Assembly (NCBI RefSeq): GCF_030499575.1
Contig: NZ_JASTLC010000003.1
Span: forward strand, 124,001-188,000
DNA length: 64,000 bases
Direction of reading: 5' to 3'
DNA from: Streptomyces sp. DG2A-72
Lineage (GTDB): Bacteria; Actinomycetota; Actinomycetes; Streptomycetales; Streptomycetaceae
A model generated the notes under the pieces. That model had not been told where the DNA came from, made no database searches, and saw nothing but the letters and a program-made list of their open reading frames with translations. Below are positions 8,910-18,170 of the stretch, piece by piece. The position numbers were made by a program, and so were the translations under genes. Every line of letters starts with the position of its first letter. Position 1 is the stretch's first letter.

Positions 8910-9224
8910 TCACCGTGACCGTTCGCCGAACGTTTCCTTCCGGGCCCTCCAGGCCCTCGTCACGCACTTCCGCGAGCAGTAGACGGCATTCGACCGCCGG
9001 TCCACCCCCGCCACCCAGCTGTCCCCGCACTCGGGGCAGACAGCCCGGCCGGCACCGCTCAACTCCGCGGCCACCCGCTTGCGCAGACGCCGTTCCCGGC
9101 GCCACTGCCTGGCACGACAGGCCGCCGAGCAGTACACGGCATCGGGCCGCGCTTCCGGTCTCAGCCGTTCACCACAGCCCGCACACTCCCGCTCTCCGGC
9201 CCGCCAGGCGCCCTCGGACACCAC
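8910..9224 (-). CDS. small double zinc-ribbon-like protein
   Basis: This 104-residue basic protein contains two Cys4 units: CAGCGERLRPEARPDAVYC with SAAC, and CPECGDSWVAG followed by VYCSRKC. The CxxC...CxxxC spacing suggests two zinc ribbons, and the Arg-rich stretch between them suggests nucleic-acid binding. GTG at 9224 is followed by a second GTG. It is standalone and no partner is obvious. Confidence 0.65.
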   Translation of the reverse strand: MVSEGAWRAGERECAGCGERLRPEARPDAVYCSAACRARQWRRERRLRKRVAAELSGAGRAVCPECGDSWVAGVDRRSNAVYCSRKCVTRAWRARKETFGERSR

Positions 9225-9489
9225 GCCAGCGTAGGACCCAAGGCTGCTCAGAACGGCGGTTCACAAACAGGCACTCACCAGCACCGGCGGGTCCGCCGCC
9301 CGCCCGAAGCCGAGGGGGATGTTCCGCGGGAGGCAACTACAGGCCGCACTGCCTGAGTTCACCCGCTCACCAGCCATGGCCGCCCTCACCGCCGATGGCA
9401 CAAAGGTGCGTCTGGCGCGACGTCGCACCGCGCCGGGAACATGCCGGCAGGTCAGCTCGTTGATCTCAGGCCCCACTGCTGAAGACCGC

Positions 9490-10139
9490 GAACCGAGGAG
9501 TGCCTTGCCCGACACTCGTCGACGGCGACCACCGTGGTGAGCAGCTGCCCGCGGTCGGCGACGGCCTGGGCAGCGGCCACGACCCGCTCGGCGTCCCAGG
9601 CCACGACACCGTAGTCGGTGGCGTCCATCGGCATGTCGTCCATCGCGCGGCGCGAGTCGGCAAAGGTCTTGGCCGGCTCCTCGGGGACGGTGCCGCGCCA
9701 TGACGCGAGGCGGTAGCCAGGATGCGGCCGCCCGGCGATCGCGTTGTTGATCCCGTCGGCGGTGCCGCTGCCCGGCTCGTCCAGCGCAAGCCGGGCATAC
9801 GTCAGGGTCAGCACCGTGCGAAAGCCCTGTGCGGCAAGGAAGTGATCGCCGGGTGTGCCCGCGTCGGCCTGCGCGACCACCGACCGCCTGTGCGCCTTCC
9901 GCGCGGCCGTCACCGCCGTCACCGCCGTCTTGAGGAGCTGCGACCCGACCTGCCTGCGCCGCTGTGCCGGGTGCACATTCAGCTGCAGCTCGGCCGGGTG
10001 TTCCTGGCCCTGCCGGGTGAACATCCGCAAGAACGCGGACCCGAGCGGATCACCGTCCTCGCCGCTGGCCAGCCACGCGGGGCGACAGCCGGAAGGGGGT
10101 GCGGTCGGGCTCGGTGAGTGCGGTGATGCGGATGGGCAC
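9490..10139 (-). pseudogene. GNAT acetyltransferase, frameshifted and truncated
   Basis: Residues resembling the Streptomyces double-GNAT family can be read in two frames. VPIRITALTEPDRTPFRLSP from the GTG at 10139 must jump one base at the G-run 10079-10082 to continue as AWLASGEDGDPLGSAFLRMF. The second half (GYRLASWRGTVPEEP, AMDDMPMDATDYGVVAWDAE) is recognisable but stops after TVVAVDE, so the second acetyl-CoA-binding domain is missing. GGAG lies 6 bases upstream of the GTG. The single-base shift lies in a homopolymer, but the missing C-terminus makes a dead gene likely anyway. Confidence 0.7.
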
Positions 10140-10545
10140 GACAGCTCCGGTGAGGCCAAGGGGTTGTGTACGGCCGCAGTTGACCACGCGGCCGGTTGCC
10201 GGGACAGGGAGTGCGGCGGTGCGGAAAGGGGAGTGCGTGGTTTTGTACGTGGGAGCCAGCAACGATTGTCGACGGTTTCGGGTAGCACTTCGCGATCAAT
10301 CGGTCCGGAAATGTCGATGAGAACTGGCAACGGTCCCGGGGTGCTGGCGGCTCCTGAACCCGCCCGCTGGGAAGCGGTGATCCACCTCGCTGTGACCGAC
10401 CTGATGGCCCGCCGCCTCACCGGCGAAGCCACCATCTCGTGGCGGCGCGGTATAGCCGGATGAAATACCAATTCCGGGATGAAACATCGGGAGGAAGCAA
10501 CCTCTGGGAGTGCGCTTGCCCCCGCCACCCTTGTGTGAGCATCGC
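10140..10545. other. intergenic stretch, no supported gene
   Basis: The stretch between the GNAT remnant and the NmrA gene holds only short frames with unnatural composition. It may contain decayed sequence associated with the neighbouring pseudogene. Confidence 0.4.
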
Positions 10546-11433
10546 TCAAATGAAGTCGGGGGCGTGATCGTGCGCCCAGTGGCGGAAGGTGCGAGCGGGA
10601 GTTCCCGTTATCTGGTCGAGTGTGAGGTAGGCATGGTCGTCCGGGGCGCTCGTGTCATGGGGTTCATCTGTGATGCCTTCGACGCCGTCGTAGCTTTCGA
10701 AGCCGAACAGGAAGTCTGCGTTCGCGGCCGCGAAGCCGCCTTGGGCTCGGTAGAAGCCGCGGGCTTGTTCGGCCGAGACCTCATCGAGCGTGATCTGTTC
10801 TCCGATCGCTTCTGCGATCACTGCAACCTGTTCGCGTTTGGTGAGACTGTCCGGTCCAATGATCGTGTCGATCCGTCCGAGGCGGTGTGGGTCGAGCAGG
10901 TTGGCCAGGACGACGTCGGCAATGTCGGCCTCATGGATGGGATGCCCGATCTGATCAGGAAAGGGCTCCACAGCTCGGCGATGTGTCTTGATCGCCGGCC
11001 CCCATATGAGGAGTGAGTTTGTCGCGAACTCACCGGGACGCACGATGCTCCAATCCAGTCCTGAGTCCATGACGGCCTGCTCGACGACGGCGTTGTACGT
11101 GGTGTCGTAGCCGGCCGTTACGGCGGCGGAGGAGACCACGACCACGTGCTTGATGCCCGCCTGCTTTGCGCGAGAGACGACCGCCTCAACGGTCTCAGGG
11201 ACCGCGATCAGGACGAGTTGCGCGGCACCGTCGAATGCGTGCCTCAGTGTGGACGGGTCGTCCAGGTCGCCGAAGACCACGTCCGCACCAGCCGGGAGTG
11301 AGACACGTTGCGGGTGTCGCGACATTCCGCGCACTGTGTGACCGGCGTCAAGCAGCCCTGCGACGACCAGGCGGCCGATCGTCCCAGTGGCCCCGGTGAC
11401 AATAATGGGAAGGATCTTCTTTAAATGAGACAT
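10546..11433 (-). CDS. NmrA-like NAD(P)-binding SDR protein
   Basis: This 295-residue atypical short-chain dehydrogenase has the N-terminal Rossmann signature VTGATGTIGRLV (GxxGxxG), then DVVFGDLDDPSTL and KHVVVVSSAAVTAG. The catalytic Tyr-x-x-x-Lys is not evident, as usual for the NmrA/azoreductase-like SDR-a5 group, which act as redox sensors or small quinone reductases. It is divergently paired with a TetR gene across a 38-bp intergenic region, so that TetR protein probably controls it. Confidence 0.9.
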   Translation of the reverse strand: MSHLKKILPIIVTGATGTIGRLVVAGLLDAGHTVRGMSRHPQRVSLPAGADVVFGDLDDPSTLRHAFDGAAQLVLIAVPETVEAVVSRAKQAGIKHVVVVSSAAVTAGYDTTYNAVVEQAVMDSGLDWSIVRPGEFATNSLLIWGPAIKTHRRAVEPFPDQIGHPIHEADIADVVLANLLDPHRLGRIDTIIGPDSLTKREQVAVIAEAIGEQITLDEVSAEQARGFYRAQGGFAAANADFLFGFESYDGVEGITDEPHDTSAPDDHAYLTLDQITGTPARTFRHWAHDHAPDFI

Positions 11434-11471
11434 GGCTTCTCACTATAAGACGTCGACGTATCATTGATGCA
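11434..11471. promoter_or_regulatory. divergent promoter region with palindromic operator
   Basis: The 38 bases between the NmrA and TetR genes contain the perfect palindrome ACGTCGACGT at 11450-11459 in an AT-rich setting (ACTATAAG, ATCATTGATG). This is the expected place for a TetR operator overlapping both promoters. Confidence 0.6.
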
Positions 11472-12038
11472 ATGGACCTCTCCCCTCAACGTGCACGGAC
11501 CCGTCAGGCGATCCTCGACGCCGCAGCAACGCAGTGGTCTCGCGATCCCACCGTCGGCCTTGGCGACATCGCCGCCGCCGCCGGCGTGGGGCGAGCAACC
11601 ATTCACCGGTACTTCTCCGACCGTCAGGCCCTTCACACAGCGCTCATCACCGACTCGTGGATGACGCTGCGAGCGGCGATCGAGCATGCCGGCCCCGCCA
11701 CGGACTCGGCGCTCGAGGTGATCCAACGGATCATCACCGCGATGGTGCACGCTGGTGATCGGATGAGCTTCTTGTTCACCACCACCGAAGGCACGCCTTC
11801 TGAGGCTGACGCCGGTATCGCACGAGAGGTCGACGAGCTGATCCTCGCCGAGATCGAACGAGGCCAGCGTGAAGGGGCACTCGACTCGGCAGTTCCCGCG
11901 AGGTGGATAGAGTTGATGATCTGGAGCACCGTCTACACAGGCCTGCGAGCCGTCGCCGACGGACTCGTACCACGGCACGGCGTGGACGAACTGATACGCC
12001 GAACTCTTCGCCGAGCGGTAAGCGAGCAGCCCAAGTAG
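11472..12038 (+). CDS. TetR-family transcriptional regulator
   Basis: This 188-residue protein has an N-terminal HTH: RTRQAILDAAATQW, then GLGDIAAAAGVGRATIHRYF, a good TetR helix-turn-helix and recognition helix. The C-terminal ligand domain is variable. It is the likely autoregulated repressor of the divergent NmrA-like gene. Downstream lie insertion-sequence remnants. Confidence 0.9.
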   Translation: MDLSPQRARTRQAILDAAATQWSRDPTVGLGDIAAAAGVGRATIHRYFSDRQALHTALITDSWMTLRAAIEHAGPATDSALEVIQRIITAMVHAGDRMSFLFTTTEGTPSEADAGIAREVDELILAEIERGQREGALDSAVPARWIELMIWSTVYTGLRAVADGLVPRHGVDELIRRTLRRAVSEQPK

Positions 12039-12094
12039 CGGCCCGGACCAACCCAGCGTGACTTGTTCGCACCAACTCGGGGACGGCAACCGCG

Positions 12095-12441
12095 ACCGGC
12101 CTCAACAGCGACCTGGGGTCGCCGGTCGGCGACATAGGCTCGCACCGTCGGACAGGTCACCGCCTCCGCCCCGTGCTCGTCGACGAGCCGGTCGAAGATC
12201 CGCTTGACGGTGTGACGCTGCTTGCGCGGAGCATCTCGTCGATCAGCGGTTTGTAGGCATCCAGGCGGGTCCCGCGCGGCCGCGGCTTCTTCCGCGGCTC
12301 CGGCCAGACCGACGCCAACGCGGCCTTGACCGTGCGGAATCCGACTCCGTACTCACGCATCAAGGCCCGGTACGACATCCCTGCCCGGGCGTCGCGGCGG
12401 ATCGCCGCGTACAAATCGACCTTGGATTTCGGTGGCGCCAC
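12095..12441 (-). pseudogene. istA: IS21-family IstA transposase fragment
   Basis: VAPPKSKVDLYAAIRRDAR, then GMSYRALMREYGVGFRTVKA and ASVWPEPRKKPRPRGTRLDA, match the HTH N-terminus of IS21 IstA. After LIDEMLRA near 12228 the homology moves to another frame: KQRHTVKRIFDRLVDEHGAE, then VTCPTVRAYVADRR. It stops there, without the DDE catalytic core or istB. It is a truncated, frameshifted remnant. Confidence 0.75.
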
Positions 12442-12734
12442 CGCAGCCTCATCCCGCAGAGCACGTCCATGCTCCCACCGCAAGCCCCCGGGCGTTGCCA
12501 GAACTCACAGACATCGCCCTCCGGCGAAACGAGGCGTTCTCGGCCTCGAGCGACAGGTGGTGTCGGATTCCGACGACAAAACCAAGTGCGCACCCCCAGG
12601 GTCCGCGTGGGCGGGGCTCACTTCGGCCAGGCGACTGGCCTCTGCGCGCCGCGTCACGGAATCGGCCGGGCAGGCCCGGCAGCTCAGGCGACGCCGAACC
12701 CGGGTCGCCCGACGGGCCGGCCGCGTTCGCACCG

Positions 12735-12965
12735 GGACCCCCGGCGCGGACGAGGGCGACGAGGCAGGGAGCCTTCACGGCCGGCCACCGCTCGTGGGCG
12801 GACTCCACACGCTTGGACACCATCGCGAGGGCCGCGGCCGCGCTGCCGGCGCCCTCGGTGGCCTTGAGCGCGTGGTCGCAGTCCTCGGCGTGGCAGGTCT
12901 CCTGCAGGGCCTTCCTCGCCCCGGGGCTGGGCCGACTTCGGAAGACTGTCCAGCACATGTGCGAT
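12735..12965 (-). pseudogene. IS256-type transposase fragment (tentative)
   Basis: LDSLPKSAQPR in one frame and ARKALQE, HAEDCDHALKATE in another resemble the Mutator-type (IS256) transposase region around the conserved LPKSxQ...KALQEI segment. They are followed by ERWPAVKAPCLVALVRAG, a transposase-like C-terminal phrase. Frames are mixed and most of the protein is missing. Together with the istA piece this makes 12.1-13.1 kb an insertion-sequence graveyard with no intact gene. Confidence 0.4.
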
Positions 12966-13136
12966 GTTGTGAGCCAGGCGACAGCCCTTGTCACCATCGG
13001 ATAGCTAGCAAGGGGACCCGTGCGTTTACGCATGAGGGGAATCGCTTCTCAGGGCTGCTCTGACCTCAACTGTGTGTACGGGTCTGTACTGTTGACCCCG
13101 GCCGACTAGATGCGCGTCGTGTGTCTAGTGATCGTC

Positions 13137-13571
13137 ATGACCGTGACGCGGAAGGTTCGCCGGTACTCCGGCGGCGTGTATGACTTGGGGCTCCACGTGG
13201 TGTGGTGTCCCAAGTACCGCCGTCGTGTGCTCGGTGGCCGGGTCGCGGTCCGGTTGCGTGAGCTGATCGAGCAGAAGGCGGCCGAGAAGGGCTGGGAGAT
13301 CATCGCGCTTGAGGTGATGGCGGATCACGTGCACCTGTTCGTCAAGCACGAGCCGAAGGCTTCCGCCTCCTACGTGGCGAACCAGTTCAAGGGCTTCACC
13401 TCCCGCGTGCTCCGATCGGAGTTCCCGCACCTCAAGAGCCAGATGCCCACCCTGTGGTCGTCGTTCTTCGTCGCCTCGGTCGGCGCCGTCTCGGCGGACA
13501 CGGTGGAGGAGTACATCAACACCCAGTGGGAACGCCCCTGGACGAAGAAGCAGAAGGAGGGCAAGGCGTGA
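13137..13571 (+). CDS. tnpA: IS200/IS605-family TnpA Y1 transposase
   Basis: This 144-residue HUH transposase shows LHVVWCPKYRRRVL near the start, the metal-binding His-x-His in ADHVHLFVK, and the catalytic Tyr in VEEYINTQWE. The start is placed at ATG 13137 (MTVTRKVRRYSGGVYDLG); ATG 13110 is possible. Its stop overlaps the tnpB start (GTGA), so the two are translationally coupled. It would catalyse single-strand transposition of the element. Confidence 0.9.
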   Translation: MTVTRKVRRYSGGVYDLGLHVVWCPKYRRRVLGGRVAVRLRELIEQKAAEKGWEIIALEVMADHVHLFVKHEPKASASYVANQFKGFTSRVLRSEFPHLKSQMPTLWSSFFVASVGAVSADTVEEYINTQWERPWTKKQKEGKA

Positions 13572-14776
13572 TACGCGCATACAAGTTCCTCCTTCGCCCC
13601 ACCACCCGCCAGGCGCAAGCCTTGGGCGAGATGCTTCGGGATCACTGCTCCCTCTACAACGGCGCCCTCCAAGAGCGCCGCGACGCCTGCCGGCACGCCT
13701 CGAAGACCTCGGTCAAGTACGGGCAGCAGTCCGCCCAGCTCAAGGAGATCCGTGCCTTCGACCCCGAGCGGCAAGGCCGCTGGTCCTTCTCCAGCCAGCA
13801 GGCCACGCTTCGCCGTCTGGACAAGGCATTCGCCGCCTTCTTCCGGCGCGTGAAGGCCGGGGAGAAGCCCGGATACCCCAGGTTCCGGGGCGTCAACTGG
13901 TTCGACACCGTGGAGTTCCCGAAGGACGGCGACGGCTGCCGCTGGGACTCCACTCCACACGACCCCGTCACCCGTGTCCGCCTGCAAGACGTCGGACACG
14001 TCCGCGTGCACCAGCACCGCCCCGTGAAGGGCCGCGTCAAGACCGTCAGTATCAAGCGCGAGGGCAACCAGTGGTACGTAGTCCTCGCCTGTGACAACGT
14101 GGCCGCCGAACCGCTCCCGGCCACGGGCGCGGTGACCGGCGTCGACATGGGCGTCACGCACTTCCTCACCACGTCCGAGGGCGCTCACGTCGAGAACCCG
14201 AGACATGGCAAGCGCAACGCCGAAGCCCTCGCAGATGCTCAGCGGGCGCTCAAGGCGTTCCCGCGCCGGAAGCGGGAGAACCGCTCTGCGAAGCACCGGC
14301 GAGCCGTGGAGAAGGTTGCCGAGCTGCACCGCAAGGTGCGCCGTCAGCGCACCGACCACGCGCACAAAGCCGCGCTCGCCCTGGTCCGCGACTACGACCA
14401 GCTCGCGCATGAGCGGCTGAACATCGCGAACATGGTTCGCACCCCCAAACCGAAGCCCGACCCCGAGACCCCCGGCGCGTTCCTGCCGAACGGCGCCGCC
14501 TCGAAGGCCGGACTCAACCGCAGTATTCTTGACGCGGGTTGGGGGGTGTTCCTGGGAATCCTCACGCAGAAGGCTGAAAGCGCCGCTCGTGTTCTGCTCC
14601 CGGTGGACCCCCGCAACACCTCGCGCACCTGCCCGCAGTGCGGGCACGTGGACGGCGAGAACCGCGACGGCGAAAAGTTCCAGTGCACCGCCTGTGACCA
14701 CCGCAACCACGCGGACCGGGTAGGCGCCTGGAACGTCGCACTCAGGGCCGGGCTGGTCCTTCCTGACGTGGCCTGA
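13568..14776 (+). CDS. tnpB: IS605-family TnpB RNA-guided nuclease
   Basis: The 402-residue protein is full length. It has the RuvC-like Asp193 in VTGVDMGVTHF, Glu282 in QLAHERLNI, the zinc ribbon Cys355/358/373/376 (CPQCGH, CTACDH), and Asp383 in NHADRVGAW. All three RuvC acidic residues are present, so the nuclease is predicted active. TnpB proteins use a reRNA derived from the element's right end. The GTG start at 13568 overlaps the tnpA stop. Confidence 0.92.
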   Translation: MIRAYKFLLRPTTRQAQALGEMLRDHCSLYNGALQERRDACRHASKTSVKYGQQSAQLKEIRAFDPERQGRWSFSSQQATLRRLDKAFAAFFRRVKAGEKPGYPRFRGVNWFDTVEFPKDGDGCRWDSTPHDPVTRVRLQDVGHVRVHQHRPVKGRVKTVSIKREGNQWYVVLACDNVAAEPLPATGAVTGVDMGVTHFLTTSEGAHVENPRHGKRNAEALADAQRALKAFPRRKRENRSAKHRRAVEKVAELHRKVRRQRTDHAHKAALALVRDYDQLAHERLNIANMVRTPKPKPDPETPGAFLPNGAASKAGLNRSILDAGWGVFLGILTQKAESAARVLLPVDPRNTSRTCPQCGHVDGENRDGEKFQCTACDHRNHADRVGAWNVALRAGLVLPDVA

Positions 14777-14835
14777 GCCACCGACAGGAGAAGCCCTCCG
14801 GATTCATCCGAGGGGAGGAGTCACGATGGTCACCA
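14700..14835 (+). ncRNA. probable reRNA region and right end of the IS605 element
   Basis: In this family the guide RNA comes from the 3' end of tnpB through the element's right end. After the tnpB stop a hairpin-forming CCCTCCGGATTCATCCGAGG lies at 14803-14822, close to where flanking DNA resumes. The exact boundary and scaffold cannot be fixed by eye. Confidence 0.4.
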
Positions 14836-14917
14836 ACTCGGCGATACGGGCGTCGGTTTCGGCCTCCAGAGGGCGGTCGGCATCCGCCTCGCGCTCCCGG
14901 GCAGTCTCACCGACCAG

Positions 14918-14985
14918 TGACGAGACGTATCGTCTTGTCAAATCCTCTGTCGTGCCGTACGGTCTTCCGCATGGGTTCCCTGTGA
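14918..14985 (+). promoter_or_regulatory. operator, promoter and possible leaderless MGSL leader peptide of the ABC-F gene
   Basis: The imperfect palindrome TGACGAGACG-TAT-CGTCTTGTCA (14918-14940) overlaps TTGTCA (-35, 14935-14940). Seventeen bases later comes TACGGT (-10, 14958-14963). Transcription would start near 14970-14971, where an ATG begins a four-residue ORF (Met-Gly-Ser-Leu-stop, 14971-14985). Antibiotic-resistance ABC-F genes are often controlled by such short leader peptides. The repeat could bind a TetR-type repressor. Confidence 0.45.
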
Positions 14986-15098
14986 GAAAGCCGGCGCCGA
15001 TCGCGTAGAGCAGCGCTCCGCCATCGCCGCGCCCCGCCGTGCCCTCTCATCCACCCGATCCGGCCCGGGCCGAAGCTCCGGCCAGGAGGGACCCGCGC

Positions 15099-16739
15099 AT
15101 GCGCACCTCACAGCTCGCCCTTGACCACGTCACCAAGCGCTACCCCGGCCGCACCGTCCTCGACCAGGTCTCCTTCACCCTCAAGCCGGGCGAGAAGGCC
15201 GGCCTCATCGGCGACAACGGTTCCGGCAAGTCCACCCTCCTGCGCCTCATCGCCGGCCGGGAGTCCCCGGACAGCGGCGAGTTGACCGTGTCCGCCGCCG
15301 ACGGCATCGGCTACCTGCCGCAGACCATCCCCCTGCCCCCGACCGCCACCGTCCAGGACGCCGTCGACCTGGCCCTCGCGGACCTGCGCGCACTGCAGGC
15401 GCAGCTGCGCCGGGCCGAACAAGGGCTCGGCAACGGATCGGACCCGGCGGCACTGGCCGCGTACGCCGCCCTCCTCGAGCGGTACGAGGCGCGCGGCGGC
15501 TACGACGCCGACCACCGCGTCGACCTGGCCCTGCACCATCTCGGCCTGCCCGCCCTCCCCCGCGACCGGCGCCTGGGCACCCTCTCGGGCGGCGAACGCT
15601 CCCGGCTGGCCCTGGCCGCCGTCCTCGCCGGCCGCCCGGAGCTGCTGCTCCTGGACGAGCCGACGAACGACCTGGACGACCAGGCCGTGTCGTGGCTGGA
15701 GGAGCAGCTGCGGGCCCACCGCGGCACGGTGCTCGCGGTCACCCACGACCGCGTCTTCCTTCAGCGCCTGACCTCCACGATCCTGGAGGCCGAGGCGGGC
15801 AAGGTCACCCGGTACGGAGACGGCTACGCCGGCTACCGCACCGCCAAGGCCGCCGAGCGCCGCAGCCGGCTCCAGCAGTACGAGCAGTGGCGGGCCGAAC
15901 TGGCCCGCAACGAGCGGCTGGCCGCCGGCCATGCGGCCCGCCTCGACGGCATCCCCCGCAAGGCGCCGCTGGCCAACTTCGGCCACGGCGGCTTCCGGGC
16001 CCGCGGCCGGGCGCACGGCGCGATGGCCCGTATCCGCAACGCCCGCGAACGGGCCGGCCGGCTGACCGCGAACCCGGTGGCGCCGCCGCCGGAGCCGCTG
16101 GCCTTCACCGCGCAGGTCGAAACCGCCGGGGACGGCGCGGATGCGCCGGCGGCGGAACTCCCCTGCGTCCAGCTGTCCGACGTACGCGTAGCAGACCGCC
16201 TCCACCTGGACTCCCTCACCCTCCACCGCTCCGGCCGGCTCCTGGTCACCGGCCCCAACGGTGCCGGCAAGACCACGCTGCTCAAGCTGCTCGCCGGTGA
16301 GCTGCGGCCCGACGAGGGAACGGTGCGGGTGCCGGGCCGGGTGGGCCATCTGCACCAGGACGACACGCCCTGGCCGCCGGACCTGACGGTGGCGGAGGCG
16401 TTCGCGCTGGGCCGCACGGGCTCGGCCGACGAGCACACGGACGCCCTGCTGGCCCTCGGCCTCTTCCGCCCGGCGGAGCTGAGGCTGCGCATCGGCGAAC
16501 TGTCCTACGGCCAGCGCCGCCGCGTGGACCTGGCCCGGCTGGTCGCCGACCCCGCAGACCTCCTGCTCCTCGACGAGCCGACGAACCACCTGTCCCCTGC
16601 CCTGATCGAGGAACTGGAGGCAGCACTGGCCCACTACCCGGGCGCGGTCATCCTGGTCACCCACGACCGCGCCCTGCGGAGCCGCTTTCGCGGCGGGCAT
16701 CTCGCTCTGCCGAAGACGGCCAGGGTCACGGTGGGATGA
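15099..16739 (+). CDS. ABC-F ATPase, probable ribosome-protection type
   Basis: This 546-residue protein has two ABC ATPase domains and no membrane helices. Domain 1 has Walker A GDNGSGKST, signature LSGGERSR and Walker B LLLLDEPTND. Domain 2 has GPNGAGKTT, a degenerate signature LSYGQRRR and LLLLDEPTNH. An Arg-rich interdomain linker (about residues 245-335) would reach the peptidyl-transferase centre. AGGAGGG lies before ATG 15099. Actinomycete relatives protect ribosomes from macrolide/lincosamide/streptogramin-type drugs; no such drug is made by the neighbouring genes. Confidence 0.9.
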   Translation: MRTSQLALDHVTKRYPGRTVLDQVSFTLKPGEKAGLIGDNGSGKSTLLRLIAGRESPDSGELTVSAADGIGYLPQTIPLPPTATVQDAVDLALADLRALQAQLRRAEQGLGNGSDPAALAAYAALLERYEARGGYDADHRVDLALHHLGLPALPRDRRLGTLSGGERSRLALAAVLAGRPELLLLDEPTNDLDDQAVSWLEEQLRAHRGTVLAVTHDRVFLQRLTSTILEAEAGKVTRYGDGYAGYRTAKAAERRSRLQQYEQWRAELARNERLAAGHAARLDGIPRKAPLANFGHGGFRARGRAHGAMARIRNARERAGRLTANPVAPPPEPLAFTAQVETAGDGADAPAAELPCVQLSDVRVADRLHLDSLTLHRSGRLLVTGPNGAGKTTLLKLLAGELRPDEGTVRVPGRVGHLHQDDTPWPPDLTVAEAFALGRTGSADEHTDALLALGLFRPAELRLRIGELSYGQRRRVDLARLVADPADLLLLDEPTNHLSPALIEELEAALAHYPGAVILVTHDRALRSRFRGGHLALPKTARVTVG

Positions 16740-16979
16740 CGGGCCGGGCGGCGGGGCGGCCCGGCACCGGGCGGTGACGGCAGCGCCGCCGTCCCACCGG
16801 GCCACCGCCTGCCGCGCTCACGCCCTTCTGGACTCGTCCTTCGGAACGCGGACGGCCCGGCCCGCTCAACGCGCTCGCCCTTCTTCTCGCTCGGCGAGCT
16901 GTCCGCGTTCGAAGCGGGCGTCAAGGATCGTCGGCTGGATTTCGGTGTGCTCGGCTGCCGCATGGGGGCATGTGGCGGC

Positions 16980-17756
16980 TCAGCGGGCCTGGTTCGCCTC
17001 GCGGATGATCGCGTAGGCCTCGGCCACGGGATCCGGGCGCCCGGGCTCGCCGGGGTTGACGACGAAGTGGATTTCCTTGATCTGTCCTTCGAAGACGTCG
17101 AGTGCCAGGGCGTTGAGGATCTTGCCGTTCCGGTCGCGGAAGACCGAAGCAGGCCGGCCGTTGACCAGGCGCTCTTCCAGTGTGACGCCGACGTGCAGCA
17201 GCGGGGGGACGATCGCCGCGAGCAGCCGGGCCACGTTCTGGGCGCCGGCTATGTGGGCGGGCCAGGGCAGCGGCTCGCGACCACCGTCGCTGGCCAGGGC
17301 GATGGCGGCGACGAGCTGGCGGCACGCCGCCTGCGAGCACCCTACGGCCGATGCGATCTCGCAGATGCTGCACCCGAACGCCTCCCGCAGCACGAAGACC
17401 GCGCGCTCGAGCGGGGAGAGCCGCTCAAGCACCAGCAGGGCCGCCGTCAGCAACGAGTCGGCCAACTCCACCGGCCGCTCGGGGTCCTGGTGGAAGCCGC
17501 CCAGCAGCGGCTCGGCGGGCCATGGCCCGCCATGCTCCTCCCGCCGCAGGTGGGCCGACCGCAGGGCATCGGTACAGATCCGGGTGACCTCGGCCGCGAG
17601 ATGGCCCCCGGTCGACGCGGGCCGCACAGGGGTGGCGGCCCAGTGCAGCCAGGTCGCCCGGACCGCGTCGTCCGCCCCGCTCACACTGCCCAATATCCGG
17701 TGGGCGATCGCGAACAGCAGCGGCCGCAGTTCCTCGAATTCCTCGGTCCTGGTCAC
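16980..17756 (-). CDS. shortened ECF41-like sigma factor, paralogue 1
   Basis: This 258-residue protein starts MTRTEEFEELRPLLFAIAHR (sigma region 2) and has ERLSPLERAVFVLREAFGCS and EIASAVGCSQAACRQL (region 4). It keeps the ECF41 C-terminal SnoaL-like strands NGRPASVFRDRNGKILNALA. The basic RARRR tail normally ending region 4 and the first half of the SnoaL domain are missing. GTG 17756 has AAGGAGGAG six bases upstream. It is one of three near copies (with 19366-20109 and 26038-26772). Its leader carries a conserved hairpin shared with paralogue 3. Confidence 0.85.
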   Translation of the reverse strand: MTRTEEFEELRPLLFAIAHRILGSVSGADDAVRATWLHWAATPVRPASTGGHLAAEVTRICTDALRSAHLRREEHGGPWPAEPLLGGFHQDPERPVELADSLLTAALLVLERLSPLERAVFVLREAFGCSICEIASAVGCSQAACRQLVAAIALASDGGREPLPWPAHIAGAQNVARLLAAIVPPLLHVGVTLEERLVNGRPASVFRDRNGKILNALALDVFEGQIKEIHFVVNPGEPGRPDPVAEAYAIIREANQAR

Positions 17757-17960
17757 ACCGGCTCCTCCTTGAAACTCCTGCGGGCTGCCGCTCGCTGATG
17801 GCCGCGGTCATCCGGTGCAGGCCGGCCGCACGAAAAGGGGGCACCGCCGCCGCCCGGACATCGCGCCCGCCCCGGGAGGCGGTCCGGAGGGCCGTCACAC
17901 GCACAGCGGAGGCAGCCGGGAACGGAGCGTTGCGGCTGCCGCCCCCTGGTGCTCACAGGA

Positions 17961-18073
17961 GGGCGTGCCCGCCGTCGGGGGATGAGACCGGCGGGCACGC
18001 CCAGGGGGGACTTGCGGGCTCCACCCTAAAAGCGGCAGGCCGGCAAGTCCCGTACGTGCTGCGGAACTTCGAG
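17961..18073 (-). promoter_or_regulatory. conserved leader hairpin and upstream box of sigma paralogue 1
   Basis: A 14-bp perfect stem (17961-17974 with 17989-18002) encloses a loop containing TCGGGGGATGAG. Further upstream lie AAGTCCCGTACGTGC (18045-18059) and GGAACTTCGAG (18063-18073), 18 bases apart start to start. The same hairpin loop and both words, with the same 18-base offset, recur before paralogue 3 at 26928-27046. The interval 17757-18170 holds no gene. Confidence 0.6.
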
Positions 18074-18170
18074 CTCAGCTGCGGCACGGTTCCAGGCCGA
18101 GCGGCCGCCTGCCCGGGTGAGCCCCGGGTGAGCAGGGTGTGCGGGCACGCCGGGCCGGCTCCGTGCGGGG

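Noticed and set aside
13370..14710. 446-codon frame antisense to tnpB
   Set aside because: TnpB has complete catalytic and zinc motifs on the + strand, and the antisense product has none.
15108..16805. 565-codon open frame on the - strand
   Set aside because: It is antisense to the ABC-F gene, whose Walker motifs settle the coding strand.
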